From: Toxoplasma gondii ME49
Taxonomy: Eukaryota > Apicomplexa > Conoidasida > Eucoccidiorida > Sarcocystidae
Direction of reading: 5' to 3'
NCBI RefSeq assembly: GCF_000006565.2
Contig: NC_031480.1
Location: 4,313,529-4,377,528 of the forward strand
DNA: 64,000 bases
Positions within the stretch are counted from its first letter, which is position 1. The number at the start of each line of letters is the position of its first letter. A program made the translations under genes and the position numbers. This document shows, one piece after another, positions 1-13,130 of the stretch. Under the pieces are notes generated by a model that worked only from the letters and a program-made list of their open reading frames with translations, was not told the origin of the DNA and made no database searches.

Positions 1-2999
1 TTCACGAGACGCAGGCGGACCTGGCGTAGGCAAGCAGGTGCCACGAAGATTTTGAGAGTTGTCTTTTGGGACGTCCGAATAGACAGAGGAACGAAGGAGA
101 TAACTCCGGGCGCATGACGGGGCGGATGCGTTAACGTAGCGAAACGCAATCTTTGAATATGATGCCAGCTTCATGTACGGGGAGCGTCATCTTTGAGGAA
201 AGAAGTATCGCCCAGAAGCTGCGGAGTGTGGGGACCGCAGCGATTTGCCACACAAGGAAAGAGTAGACAGTCAAAAGCCAGCAATAAGGTAGCGGGTAAC
301 TGACAAAGACAGAGTTCCTACTAGGCCACGACGATGGGTCGTCTGCTTGATCTGTTGACACATAATGTCCAAACTCCCCCGACACGCTTCAACAATTCAC
401 GGAGTTGGCCACACTGAGTAGAGCCGGCGAGTACATGCGGGTGAAGAAGCGTGCGAACTGTGCCTGTTGTTTTTTGTCGAGGAATTCCTGTGTTTACAGG
501 GGGTTACCGAAGCCCTCATCCACTATCGCGAATTTTTGCCCAGTGCGCACAGTATACACGGGGAATGCTTTGCCGACAGGATCTCTCGTGAACTCGTACA
601 GTAATCTATCTGCAAAAATCAGTGCTTCGGAGTTCTAGAATCTTGTGAAGACCGTTTTGCATAAATACCACTTTCTTCTGGCCTCGGAGGTGGTTCTTCT
701 GACGCCGTACGTCTGCTGCAAACTGGAGTGACTGCAATACTAGGCAATCAAGCCCACACGAGTGACAACGTAGCTGAAACCGAATCAAGGCGGTGGATTC
801 ATTTCTATGTGGGTGTTTATCTCGAGGTAGCTACATGTATGTTCGCAACAATTAAGAGATATCAGGACGGACAAAATCCTAGAGTCTACGCAGCCTTTGT
901 GTAGAGGACACGACAGCTTCCGCATGTGGTTATATGTACCCTCTTCCAAGCCGCACGTTTCTGTAGGCGATGCACATCGTAAGCATCTCCACAATTCCTC
1001 TCGTATGCTGTTAGAAACAGGCATTCTCCGCGTCACCAGAAGGGACTCGCAAAGCAGGTATATCGTGGAGACCTGCTGTTAACTACGGAAGACTGCGCAG
1101 TGGCTTTCTGATTGTCGAAAAGCTGATACTACGCCTATTCGGGAGAAACCCGTGGATTCACCTCTTCATTACGACTTGCAGTGTCATAAATTGCTCTAAT
1201 ATGGTCGTTCAGTTTTTCCTCTAATCGAGGACACTAGCTGGGTACCTGCATTTTCGCGGCTGCGCCACAACACGCCCAGCCTGACAAAGAACGAGGTGGA
1301 AACATGATCAATTTTTTCGCAGAACACGGCAGGCATAGAGATGAAGTCATACGTTCTAAGGCGAACACCGGGGAATTGTGCTGCTATGCACAAGCTTGTG
1401 CCCTGTGCCTCCTGTCACAGCAACAGCCTCTGTTTGACGCCGGGGCGGTTGCTGGCTTTTCGAAGTGCCCACAACAGAGATACTTCCTCAACTGAAGTGG
1501 TTTGCTGTCCTTTGTCTGCCGCCGGACAAAACAAGACAGTTTTTCGGTGGCAACAAAAAAACTCACGCCGTTACCAATGTCCCATGCGAATGCTGCCGCT
1601 GTGTCTGCTGAACCCAGAAGTGACAGGTGTGTGCCTGGGAGCTACATTTAACACTGTTTGCCACTTCGTTGTGAAGTACCAATGAAGAATAGTTGAGAAA
1701 GCTTCTCGATAGTGTTCGAGCTCTCTTTCGATTTTACCTCAGAAATTGAAGGCGACGGTGAACGTTCACTCTGCCGAGGGCAGCCCCGGACAATAAGCCG
1801 CTTCTGCTGTAGTGAAGCAGGTGGCATGAAGCCAGCAGGACCGTTTCGATCTCATGGATGGAATTAAACGTCACCAGACTCATCTGAATAATAAATCCAG
1901 CCATAGTGTGCATTTTGTCTTCAGAAAAGGGGATAGGAACTTTCTTGTGGGCGTGACGCCTCGTCGGTAGTGTCAATACGTGTCGTAGGAGACGACAGCA
2001 GCCGTAGAAAGACGGTTTATCTGCGTGAAAACCGATGTCGTTCCCTGGTTGCAAATTTACCACAACGAAACCATGAGGATTCCTTGAATAGTTTACTGGG
2101 TTCCTCACTTCGTTGTTTTTTCAAGCCTTTACTGTCGCACAAGGATGAGGAGACATGGATACCTGTGGAGGCTCATTGACAGTGAAGCCTCGTTGCCATG
2201 CCGTTGATCGTCAGGGCTGACAATCGTCGGCGTCTTTCGTTCTTTCCAATCTTCTATTCGCCCTCGTCTCAGTCCACGGAAGTTTCTGCCAGGATTGCAG
2301 AGAATTTATTGTTTCGATAATGCACTTTGTAGCTGTTCCGTTATCCTTATTAATTGTAGTGTACGACTGTGCTACCGGACACCGCGTTTGCGTTGCATGC
2401 TCCAGCGTCCGCGACTCACACAGAGTGGTAGGTTGTAGGTTGCGACTTTGCTAGGAACAACGAGTGCGCCTTCCGTTTTGTTTTCTTGTAAACTTGTACG
2501 GAACGAAAGTGGTTTCAGTCTGCCACAGCAAACCTCAAAAGAAAAGCGGACAGACGGCAGCTCTGTGTATACACAACACTTACGCTCCTGTCCGTTTTAC
2601 TCTCTTCTGTCGAGTAAATTGCACTACATTGTCTGCGGTGTGTCACAACTTTTGTCACAATCATTTTGAGAACGACCATCGAAATACAGCAGGGACCGTG
2701 GCGTCGCAACCCGGTCTCTCTGCTGTCTCTCTGCCGTTGCATCCCCAGACGGGCTACTGGGACGCCAGGGAAGTGTTCGTAGGCAAGAACGCCTACGTGG
2801 GGACCGGAAAACTACTCCGGCTCCGTCGCAGCAGGGCAATGTTGCCAGATGCTCGTTCTCTTGCCCAGCCGAATTTAACGCTTTGCAGGGAGAACTTGGG
2901 AGTCTCCAAGCACCGCAAGTGTGAGCAGGACCTCCACCGTGGGAAGTCCGGGTTTCATCCTGTTCGGCACACCATGTGACGGCAAGGCGTTCACAGAAA
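1..2999. other. Intergenic stretch, no gene supported
   Basis: I see no convincing coding region here. The open frames are short, overlap each other on both strands, many begin only at GTG or TTG, and none shows a recognisable domain. The right end should hold the promoter and 5' leader of the single-exon gene that starts near 3000. No tRNA or rRNA gene was recognised by eye. Confidence 0.5.
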
Positions 3000-3875
3000 A
3001 TGTTACGTGGAGAGCGGATGATGTTCAATAAAGTCACAGTCGGCTGCCTTCTGCCCTTGTTTCCACGCGTGTTCCTCAAACGGACTTGTTCCTTGCATTC
3101 CGAGTGCGTGATCACGCGTTCGGGAGGGTTCGTATGTCGCGGGCATTTACGCTGTGGCAGAACCGAAGGTCGCGTGATTGCGTGGGATGGCATAAACACC
3201 ATCCGTAGTAGAAACGTTGAAGCGAGTTTGACCTTCCGCTGTTCGTGGCAATGGGAACTCGAATCGCCTAGGAGAGGGCAGCGAACTCATGACGCAACCG
3301 TTTCCTACGTCCCGAGGATCGTTGCTAGATACGGACCCCCGTCTCTTCCAGAAAATGTAGAAGAGAGACGTATCGGTACGGGGGTGTCTGCAGTGAGGTC
3401 ATTTCCAAATTGCTGCCGACTGTCCTGTGGAGTTTCTCGTGCAACCTTGCACTCTTTCAGCCACACTGCGAATCCTCAGGATGGAAGAGAGGCCCAGTCG
3501 GTCACCAAGGCGGACGGTGCACTCAACGAAAATAAACTGACTAGAGAAACACCAGATGCGGTTTCAGACACACTCAGGAACAATGAAGGCCTAGGGCAGG
3601 AGAACGACCAGAAAAGGAAAAAGGCTGAAGAACTGGCGGAGAACGCGCGCATGGCGGAAAGTCTCTGGCAGACATTCGTTCCTGAGAGGAGCTGGGGACT
3701 GACGTCTCCGGTGTTTTGGGTGTTGTTGGTTGCTGTAATTGCGTTACACGAAATCAATGAGAAGCGCGATAGAGAAAGAGCTAATAGCAGAACCGCAGCT
3801 GATGAGACGGAGGCAAATCTCCGAGAGGAAGTGGAGAAGGCAAGAGCTAGAAGAAGGCGGGAAGTAGAAAACTAG
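3000..3875 (+). CDS. Putative secreted single-pass membrane protein, dense-granule-like architecture
   Basis: This is one uninterrupted frame of 291 codons from the first ATG (3000); in-frame ATGs at 3018 and 3021 would give about 285 residues. The N-terminus after MMFNK is hydrophobic (VTVGCLLPLFPRVFL) and can be read as a signal peptide or anchor. The middle is polar and disordered. Around residues 237-253 lies one clear membrane segment (SPVFWVLLVAVIALHEI), followed by a short, strongly charged tail rich in Glu, Arg and Lys that should form a helix or coiled coil. Signal peptide plus a single membrane helix next to a charged coiled coil is a common layout of Toxoplasma dense-granule (GRA) proteins, but I recognise no family and see no clear RRLxx export motif. 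Secretion is inferred, not shown. It runs convergently with the sphingomyelinase-like gene to its right. Confidence 0.6.
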   Translation: MLRGERMMFNKVTVGCLLPLFPRVFLKRTCSLHSECVITRSGGFVCRGHLRCGRTEGRVIAWDGINTIRSRNVEASLTFRCSWQWELESPRRGQRTHDATVSYVPRIVARYGPPSLPENVEERRIGTGVSAVRSFPNCCRLSCGVSRATLHSFSHTANPQDGREAQSVTKADGALNENKLTRETPDAVSDTLRNNEGLGQENDQKRKKAEELAENARMAESLWQTFVPERSWGLTSPVFWVLLVAVIALHEINEKRDRERANSRTAADETEANLREEVEKARARRRREVEN

Positions 3876-6800
3876 ATTGTTCAAAACACTAAGGGCCTTG
3901 GCGGAAGAAGAAACGCGATCTGCTGCTCTGTGCAGCCGGAATGACATGATTCGATGTATCTCCTGTTGGCGTGGTCGTATGCAGAGGCTCCCGAGTTGCC
4001 GGCCGTTCTACAACAATAGAATCAAATAAACCGCTTTAACATTGGAGAACGCTGTTTTCTCAAGGGTACTTGTCCTGTGTTTCTGAGAACGTGACATATA
4101 TTGAAAACAGAATGAAGGCTACTTGCGGCCGACGCCAGCTAGTGGAAGATTGATCATAATCGGCGACTCTCGTATATTCACTTTTCATCTGCTGGCGTAA
4201 CCCCCAGATGTCATCCTGCCAGGACTGCTGCCGCCCGGCTTATGCGCTGTAAGTTCTCAAAATATTCAGTTGTCAGGGCCACTAAAATATGCTAAGTGTC
4301 TCGTCACTACACATAAACAGGCAGTTGGATTTCTGGTTTAGCGTGCACTAGGATGCCTTACTATTCTGTAAAAATACGAAATTGTGCTCGGCTACGTGCA
4401 CACTAAGACCACTCAATAATTGCATGCTTACTCTTTAGCCTCAGCCTTCCATGTTCTCCAGGTTTGCTTCACTATAAGAACCGAAAGAAAAATCATAAGC
4501 ACATTCACGGAACCCAGACAAAAAGAATCGTCAGTGTACGTGAGCTCACTCAGTAACAGGCGACGTCAGTGAGGGAGCCTGGACAGGTGGCACTTCAGTC
4601 AGGAAGTTCGACTGCACATGAACTTTTCCCACAAGAAACAGCCAAGCTATTGACACTTTTTCTAGAGCCACAGCCTTTGTACATGGCGCCGATGCAGAAC
4701 TGAGACCCTTTCCCCCAACGTTTCGGTGGCCGCTGAGAAATGCTTTCTACTGCAGGCAATACAACGCCAACCACAGGCCATTTTACGACTTTCTACACTC
4801 TTGGATTTGGCGGGGCCACTGAAAGTTTATGGACATCAAGACACCCGACTCACAGCGACTGCCCGCTACATTGAAGCTGGATCCTGCAAAAGAGAGGGTA
4901 CGCTGAAAGTTAGAGCTCCTTCGTCTCTTCGGTCGGCAATGGAGCTTTCTGAGTTGTCTTCCCCTAAAAATTCGACTGGATGGAAGCTGTGGGTATTGCT
5001 TGGGGAACTCGGCAGGTGTTTGATTGCGCATGATGTTCAGGGTGACAGAGCCTCTGGTTGATAGCATGAAAGCGGGGATTTTGTGCGTGCATGCCAATTA
5101 TAACCATTGCTGCAGAGGTGGGAGCCTGTTGTTTGGGGAGGGGATCATGGCGCGTGCGGCGAGCTGTTTGCCTTCAGAACTGCGTCTGAATACTGGGCTT
5201 GTTTTGAGATTTCTTGTCAGCGGTTGACCGAGACGGACACGTACGACGGTCGTGACTTGACCCTGGGCCTTCGGGGATTCCCTACATCTTTCACGAGATC
5301 CCAATTCTATTATGCGCTTGTGCGAGGGGAAGAAACGCCAGAAACAGTGGGTCTTTTGCTTATTAACGCCACCAGCTGCCCCTCAAGAATGTTTTTCGCC
5401 AGACGTCTCAGAAGCTGCGGATGACTTCGGCGACTTGCTTGGAAGCTGTCGTCATTAACAGTGTTGGCTTGGTACAAGCATATAATCAATCCGGTAGTAA
5501 GGTATAAGATAGTAGCTAATATACCATATAAGATGTATATTGCTTATGAAATAGCACTACCTCTAATAATCTAGGTCATACTGTATCCCCAAATAATCAC
5601 CCATCCACTTTGGTAGAAAGGGTAAACCTACATGAGTTTGGTCGATGTTACGCGATTCGGAATGTTAGCATCTAGTAGCAAGCGTAGGGCATCGTGAACT
5701 GGTCTGTACTGAGAGTTTAGTAGTCCTGCCTCCACATGTAATTCCTCGAAACAGTTGGACGGTAGATGTCGCCGAGTGAATTGACTTGGCGGTTGCCGTC
5801 CAAACCAAACGGCCTGTTGCCACCACAAATGATTGTTAAAGTTGTTACTGCAATTGGCCCGCTGTCATGCGATTCACTCATTCTATTGGGACCTCTGACA
5901 AGCCTGCGCAGCAGAGTCCGGATGACATGGAGCCGCGCCGCAGCTGTTAGCGAGAGCGCAGCCAAAGCTAGAGCCCCGCCCAGACACAGGGGCCTTCGGA
6001 ATGACGGCAAATGGAACTAACCTGCACAATATGTTCGAAATTATGTGCGCGAATCCCTAATGTTACAGGAAGCAGGTCTCCACAGCTACCTGCACGACCT
6101 GCGTGTCATGCAGACGCCGCAGTCAGACGGCAGTCGCAGGCTATAACAGACCGTACTGTCCCCTTCCACACACACGGAGGGACGTTCGTTTTCCTCTTGC
6201 TCCGATAAAATCGCCTGTCTCAGACGCCACATCGTTACCGTACCCTCGAGTGTGCTGCTCGAAAGCATCAGTCAAAAAAAAGAACGGCTCCGCCTTCAAT
6301 GCAAAACCAGTGACTGTTCAGTTAGAAACTGTTTCCCCGGTCGGTGTCAGAGAAGAACGCTTGTGTCTACCACATCATCTGCACTAAAAGCTGTCCAGAG
6401 GTAACTAGGGGAAAACTTTTATCGCACTCTCCACGCTATTCATCAGTGCTGCAGTGGACGATGGCATCTGTAAGGTGTAGCTCGCTTCTGTGACAACCAT
6501 TCTGACATCAAACTCCTTGGTCGAATGAGTTGCGACACACTTTTCAGAAACGTTCACCTTCCACGCCACCGTCGTCCACTTGTCAAAACGAATCAGTCGT
6601 TTTTTCATCCCGATCAGCACACATTGCTTACCGAGAAGAACGCCTGTCTCCGCAGACACATTACACATATGAAACAGGACACACATTTGTACGTCACCAC
6701 GGAAACTCTTTTATACCAAGCAGACACGACTGGACAACGGGAGAACGAAACCACGGGGCTGTTACCACAAGAATCCTTCTCGGCAAAGACCTGAGTCGCA

Positions 6801-8122
6801 TTACGACACACACCGCAGAATGGATCAGACTCGAACGGAAAACCTGTAAAACACATTCGATGACATTATTTATTGCCCCTTAATCCCGCATGAAAAGCAG
6901 AAACTCTACTTCCTCCCCTTTTAAGCTGTCAGCACGCGCAGCGCTTCTTGACAAACTGTCAAGTATTTACGCACGATTTGTGCACCTTGAGATTGTTCTC
7001 GCTTTCGCTGTCAACTGCGTTTTACCTTTCGAGCTGTCCAAAGCGCCACCCGTGCTCTCAGCACCACAATCGCACACGATTACTGCTGCTTCGTTTAGTT
7101 AAGAGAGCAACTGACCGACATTGGTGCCATATGCTTTTGAAAGGCACTGACGTCCCACAGCATTGTCCCCCGTTTTGTCAGGTCTTCAAATGAATCCTAT
7201 CCATAATCCACAGTCCGAGAAAAGATGTGGAACGTAAGCTGCACGCCTTGCCCCAAATCGCCGCCAGTACACACGCGACGCGAATGAACATACCATATCA
7301 CAGATTACCAGAATCTGATCTTGACCTTCGATGCGATTGTAAACGGTTTGTTTCAATTTCTCGAGTCGAACGCCTACACAAAAAAACGCGAGTTTATCCA
7401 GAACCTCATAACAGAGGCATTACCCAACACCTGAAGTACATACAAGCTAGCTTCAGATAAACGTCAGTGTACCCATGTCTTTCCTTACACCTATGCATCC
7501 CACAAAATCGCACATCATTATTTCTTGAAACAAGTTATCCTACCCAAAGGATATCCTCATGGAGGTAGGTGCTCAGACATGGCAATTAAAAAGACAGCAT
7601 CGCATCATCAAGCTCCGGATGCACGAGAGACCCCAACAGAGGAATCCAACATGATAGCCGAGTTCACGTAAGGCTAGAACGTTGCTCAATGATCTGTCAC
7701 AGGGTCATGCACCCGCGAAATATCACGTCGTTGTATGCGAAATGAGCGACGAATAACAGGTGACTCGTGTAAACAGCGAATATTTGATCGACTTCCTCAA
7801 CAAGTCTTCGAAGCTGCTGGTTGAAGCGAACAGTGCACAATCACGTCTGTCCCCACGCCCATGATCGTGGACGTACCCTCACGCATGCAAACCCAAAAAG
7901 CACCTGTCAGCCGCCTGTCGTCTCCAACCTGGTTACCGACAACAACACTCCCACTTTCTTTAAAGAGGTTCCTTTGTACCAATGTGCACTAGCCTCGAGC
8001 ACCTCCATTGCCGTCGCCGTTTAGCAGGGATACACTGAAGCTCCATACAACACAGGAAACCCTGCGACGAACCACAATGGACGAAAGCGAGCCACCATGC
8101 AGGTGGAACCTAGAGGTCTTTG
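3876..8122. other. Intergenic stretch with one mitochondrial DNA fragment
   Basis: About 4.2 kb between two convergent genes. Open frames are short and mutually overlapping, with none that extends by sensible splicing or shows a domain. The only structure I can name is an AT-rich remnant of mitochondrial cob near 5500-5610, listed separately. The rest may be untranslated regions or unique non-coding DNA. Confidence 0.5.
5500..5610 (-). pseudogene. Degenerate nuclear copy of mitochondrial cob (C-terminal end)
   Basis: Read on the minus strand, about 100 AT-rich bases encode a broken peptide of the form GSAIS-stop-AIYILYGILATILYL. This resembles the last transmembrane part of cytochrome b, where other cytochromes read IGQLASVLYF. 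The fragment has an internal stop and frame slips. It aligns with a better-preserved copy at 13131-13240: both keep the same run of bases around the Gly-Ser-Ala codons and the tyrosine-rich end. Nuclear mitochondrial insertions are common in Toxoplasma. The segment is too short and broken to be a gene. Confidence 0.6.
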
Positions 8123-9937
8123 TCACGCTTCTTTCGAGTGCCGGATTGTTACGCACACAGGCAAGTGGTCAGAAACATGATGCACTTTTGTGCTGCCCAG
8201 CGGTATACAGAGGCACGCAAAAAACCGAAATAACATTGGATTATCCGCTGGAAGCGTGATTGTTTGCTGGTATCGGGAAACGGAGCCAAAATGGTCGTTT
8301 GAGAGCAAGAAGTAGTCGATTAGTTGCTTGATGGGGAGCTTTGGCTTGCCGTTATCTGTAAACACACACAGAAAACCATACGCGTTCGCCCGCATTGTAT
8401 GCGTATTCGAGTTCCACTGCATATATAGGTCACGTTTCCACAGGAGTTGCCATGGGGTTCCACTGTGAGTGCAGCAACGGTTCTGTCTTTATGCACAACG
8501 CTAGATCTCGTGCAATGCTGAATCAAGACTTGACCGACGCTTACTGTAATAGCAAGTGTCGTTCAGTTCCGTATCATACGAACTCGGCGAGTCCTCAGGA
8601 TCAGCGAGGCAGAGGCTACAGTTAAGATTATCTGGTCGAATTGCCTCCATGAGGTACTTGTGATCTTCTTTATAGCGAAGATTTAAGTCTCCCGCAATGA
8701 TAAGAGGCTCAGTCGCCTTCACCAAACCTTTAGGCAAGCCACCCCCTTTCCAACGACAACAACCTGCTCCGCCCGTGGTCATGTCCTTCCGCTTGGATTT
8801 CCGCCGCTGTTTTTTGTCTTGTCTCTTAGAGGTCTTATCCTCACGTTTTTCTGCATTATCCTTGGGTTCCTCAGCCTCCTCTGAAGCAAATTCTGTCTGC
8901 TCACACTCCTCCATACCGGAGCGAAGCCACGCTGCCAATTCTTTTAATTGGGCTACGCGAATTTTATTGTTGGAATTCCCCGATTGCAGGTGTGTTCCTA
9001 CAACATTATAGATCTTGCCCGCCTTCTCAATCCTCGCCAAAATTGCACCCTTGTTCTCAAGACAGTCAGGAAGGGCACCGCGGTAGTAAATATAAGCATG
9101 TCTCTCCAGAATCGGCCACTTTGAGATTATGGCAACACCTCCATTCCGACGGGCTCCCTGATAGTTCCCGCTCACTGACGTCCACGAATCCCTGTGTCGA
9201 CGAGAGGCAGACTCTGAAGCACTCACGTTCGGTTTGGAGCTATCCGCAGTGTTTGCTGCTTCCGCGACGCCCTCGCGTTTCCTCTCTTGTTCCTTGCCCA
9301 TGAGTTTCGCGGCAGGAGGAAGGCAACAGCCACAGGGACAGCAGCACAAACAGGGGCATCTTAGACACACGCAACACTGACAGCAGGTGCAGCAGCAATC
9401 CCCACAGTCAGGACACGCGCAAGGAGGTCCGCTGTCGCTACCGAGAATACGCGTCTGGTACGGAAAAGGGCAGTCTTTGTCTTGCTCTAAAGTTTTGAGG
9501 AGGCGCCACACTTCTTCGGCCCAGCACTCCTGAAAGATCATAACGTCGGGACGGTAACTTTCCGAGACCTTCCGTAGGTATGGAAGTAGCTCGCGCTCCC
9601 TGCTCCACCAGTTCACTGACAGAGAACAACAGTCCACAAGCATCTGAATGTTGAACGATACCAGCGTTAACTCGTCAGCGGCAGAATTCAGAGACACGTT
9701 GACGTATGTAGAGCCTCGGGTCATCAGTGGGGGCATCCTGTCTTGCCGAGGTGACTGTGGCACAGTCGTCACGGGATCACTCCCGACATCTTCACCCTTG
9801 GTGGTGACAGCACGCTTCGACGGGTCTGGAGTGCCATCCCGGGTTCTTGTCAATTTCGCAGGAGCAGTACGGCGCACCGGAGTAACTTGCTGTCTTGCAA
9901 GCTGAACTTGGCCGCCTGACGCAAGTGGGGTCGCCAT
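8123..9937 (-). CDS. Neutral sphingomyelinase-like endonuclease/exonuclease/phosphatase (EEP) family protein
   Basis: Two exons, complement(8545..9937) and complement(8123..8355), join in phase 1 across a GTAAGC...CAG intron to give 541 residues. The open frame extends to 10171 but only from TTG; the first ATG is at 9937 in a good context (cccATGG). EEP catalytic motifs occur in order: SFN (Asn96), FQE (Glu137), GTHLQS (His316), AGDLN (Asp417, Asn419) and the terminal SDH (Asp527, His528). GTHLQS followed by a basic helix is typical of sphingomyelinases, so hydrolysis of sphingomyelin or a related phosphodiester lipid is the likely reaction. Two insertions interrupt the domain: a cysteine cluster at residues 173-205 and a Lys/Glu-rich stretch at about 343-400. 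I see no clear membrane anchor. An inositol-phosphatase-like activity cannot be excluded. Confidence 0.8.
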
Positions 9938-12900
9938 GGGTGGCAGTGCGCCTACCCGACACACAACAAGGCTTCGGCAAAAAATTATTCGCTTCGCGGA
10001 GCGTTGAGCTACGACGTTGTGTGAATGATTGGCTCCCAGCGGCGGTGGGGCCACGAGGTGGTTGCTACGCTGACCTTTAGAAACAAGAAAAAACAGAGGC
10101 GTCGAGGAGCTCTGGAGCTGATGTAAGTAAAGCGAGCAAAACGCCGACGTCACGCGCCCGGTAGCAAACAACAGCTTTCGAGCAATTCAGGGCAAGAAAG
10201 TACCCGATTCAGCGTCATCGGCTGCAGCAGTCGCCGCCGGAAGACATCCCATCTTCCACGTTGCTTGTCCCCTCTCAGCACAAAGCTGATAGTGTTTTCC
10301 TGACCTTCACACTTGTCACCTCGCCGCTGTTCCCACCAACGAAGTAACCTACGAGCGCAGTAGCGGTTCGCCGTCCCTGCACGATCAAAGTCTTTCGGGC
10401 ATACGCCTTTGCCAAAAAGCTTGCCAACGTCTAAGAATTGTTAGCCTGTTTAGTTCCAGGAGACAAAAAAGTCAAACCACTACGACCTGGTCTCATCAGC
10501 TGTTGTTGCCGATGAAACTTGCGTGCCACAGCCGTGTTGACGGAAGCTCGTGGCCGTAACTCCCAACATTGCACGAAGACGAGCTGTACAACAGTCTGGT
10601 CGGTAGAAGGCACACAAATTAGATTGCGCTGCATCTACCAAAACCAGAAGTACCACGGAGAGGTGAAATGAGACGCAACACCTCCCGTCAAAGACCGTCT
10701 CGACACTCCCCCGCTTGGCCTCCGGCGCTACACTGTGGTGTGTTTAACTTACACCTGAATAAGATACCAGAGGGATTGCCACACAAAATTGCTACTCAAA
10801 CACACGCAGTATACACAAGTATGCAGGCAAAAAAAAGACAGTTTGCCTTCCCGTCGCGAACAAACCAGCAGGCCGTCGCATGCCTGTCCCCCCAGTACCA
10901 CATTCGCAGCTATGAAAGCTAGTGGGTGAGTGAAATCAGATTAGCTAATACTTCGTTCACGGGCCCATATTAGTGCAAAACTGAACAAAAAGCGCAATAC
11001 CGGGACCTGTGAACGCGTTCATTTGTAAACAACTCTGGAAGCAGACAATCCTCGCCTGGAGCCAACTAGCCAAGACTGTTGACATGGGAACAAGCTCAAC
11101 CGCCGTCGCAAACCCGCCAGCACCCGCCGGCAGTGAAACTTGTGGTGCCGAATGAGAATGTCTGCCAGTGGCTGAAATAATGGAGAACTGACTCTTTCCT
11201 TTCAAGTTCGTTCATTTCAATAAATGTAGTCACCCTTGTCCCTTTTTAACGAGGCAGCCAACGAGCCAGCCGCTGCGTAAAGAAAAGGCCTGGCGTTTAA
11301 ATCGGGACTTCGCCAGCTCACACGCAGAAGAGTGAACACTATATTTTTTTCGGCCATTTTCTCCATTCCAATCGAGGGAAGGCGAATGAAATGTGTTCGG
11401 TCAAGAAGTGGATATCGTTCTTGTCGAGAGACTCATGATTGGAGAGACAGTCCCCTCTGCGAATGCATAACATGGCCTCGGTGACTGTTCAATCGGGTAC
11501 GTGAAGGGAAGTTACAGCACGCATAGCGCACCTCAAACTACACATCTTCTAGTGGCGACCACAAATCCACAGCTACGGTCTGCCGTGAAATTTCGTTCAC
11601 TAGCGACGCGGTCAATAAACAGCTCTTTTGCGGCCTCATTGCGCAGCTCTCCCACACAGCCAAACGATTTGCTCCAAGTAAATGTGCATGGAACATCAGC
11701 TCTCTCCCTTCGACAACGGCATGCTGGAAACAAAGAGCAGTCCCTGCCCCGCGATATGGGGGAGCGACACTTCCGCCTCAAGTCTCGAATCATTCTCAAA
11801 GAGTCTGCAGTTCGGCTGCATTCTTTATTGACAAACCCCCTGAGTAGAGTGGTCTTTCAGCTAAATAGTTGCGAACGGAACTGAGCAGAGGGTGTGACGT
11901 CGACGACAACGACAACAGGGAAGCGCCGGCGAAAGCTATGTGATGCAGGCGAATTGGGCAGTCCAGCATAGTCGTTGGTTAAATAGACGGCGAAATGGCA
12001 AGATTCAATTTGCTATACATGGGGAAATCACAGACCAGGAACAGCTAAAACTGTCATTCAGGTGAGGTAACCCATCATTCCTTTGGCAGTAGTTCCGAGA
12101 GCACAGTTTTTCAGCGTAGCGGCCAAGCCATTTAGAAGTCTGGAAGCTGTTGCGCAATAAAATGTACAGAGGCGAGGTCAGACGCGCAAACCAGTCCATC
12201 TTTGACTAGATCGTACGCAAAGTAGTCATAAATAAATATCCCACATTTTAACCTGATTTGCTCTCTAGAAAAGGAGATTTGGAAACGTGAGAACAGTAAT
12301 CACCAAGGAGAAAGGCTCCTAAAGATGTGCTTAATTGCCTTCGTTAGCTGTAATTTACGCTGAAGCTGCGAAAGCCACCATTCAACAAGAATGACAAGCA
12401 AACGTAAGCTCCTCGACACGACTTAGCCATCAACTCATGCAACACACGGAGGATATGGTGCTGGCACCAAAGCTCTCACTGACTGAGCCTTGAAACGTTA
12501 CTAGGGCTCTTCCTTCACTCGAGATAGCATGACTTTTTAGGTTGATAGACATCACATCGTACGAGACAATCACGGTATACTACGACGCTGTTTTGGACTT
12601 AGCGATCGATATGCAATACCTGAGATGCGGTTCAACCTTGACTATCGACTGCCACCTTGGAGACTTCAGACGTCAGCTAACAGCCTCTCTACAAATGTGA
12701 ACATTCTTGATGCCAACCCAGTCATCTTGAAATTGCTTTTTTGTTCGATCGATAGTCCCCATGGGATGTATAAATCACTTATGAACGACTAGGGTCGCCG
12801 AGGCCCACGAAATCCGCGCGACCCTGCTCTTCAGGCAGCGCAACGTGACAAGACTTGTCCACCGACGGAAATCGATTTCAGGCAATAAGGATTCTCACTT

Positions 12901-13130
12901 CCAACATGATAGGAAATCCGCAGTGTTTCAGACTTCATGAAAAACGCTGCAGGGAGGCTTCTCTGCAAGACAGGTCGCATGACAATTCACTGTAGCGGCG
13001 CTAAGCTTCAGCACTGGAACAAACGTGAGGAGGAAAGCAGAGGAAAGAGATTGGCAAGCTCGACAGACTGAAGCGCTTTCTTACGCTGCGTTCGATGCGA
13101 ATCCAGGACGGCTCTAACCCAGTCAGAACA

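Noticed and set aside
2464..3202. 171- and 192-codon ORFs on opposite strands
   Set aside because: They overlap each other and the 5' region of the single-exon gene at 3000, with no domain or clear translation start support.
9938..10171. N-terminal extension of the sphingomyelinase-like ORF
   Set aside because: The extension opens only from a TTG codon. The first ATG is at 9937, in a good context, so the upstream frame is treated as leader.
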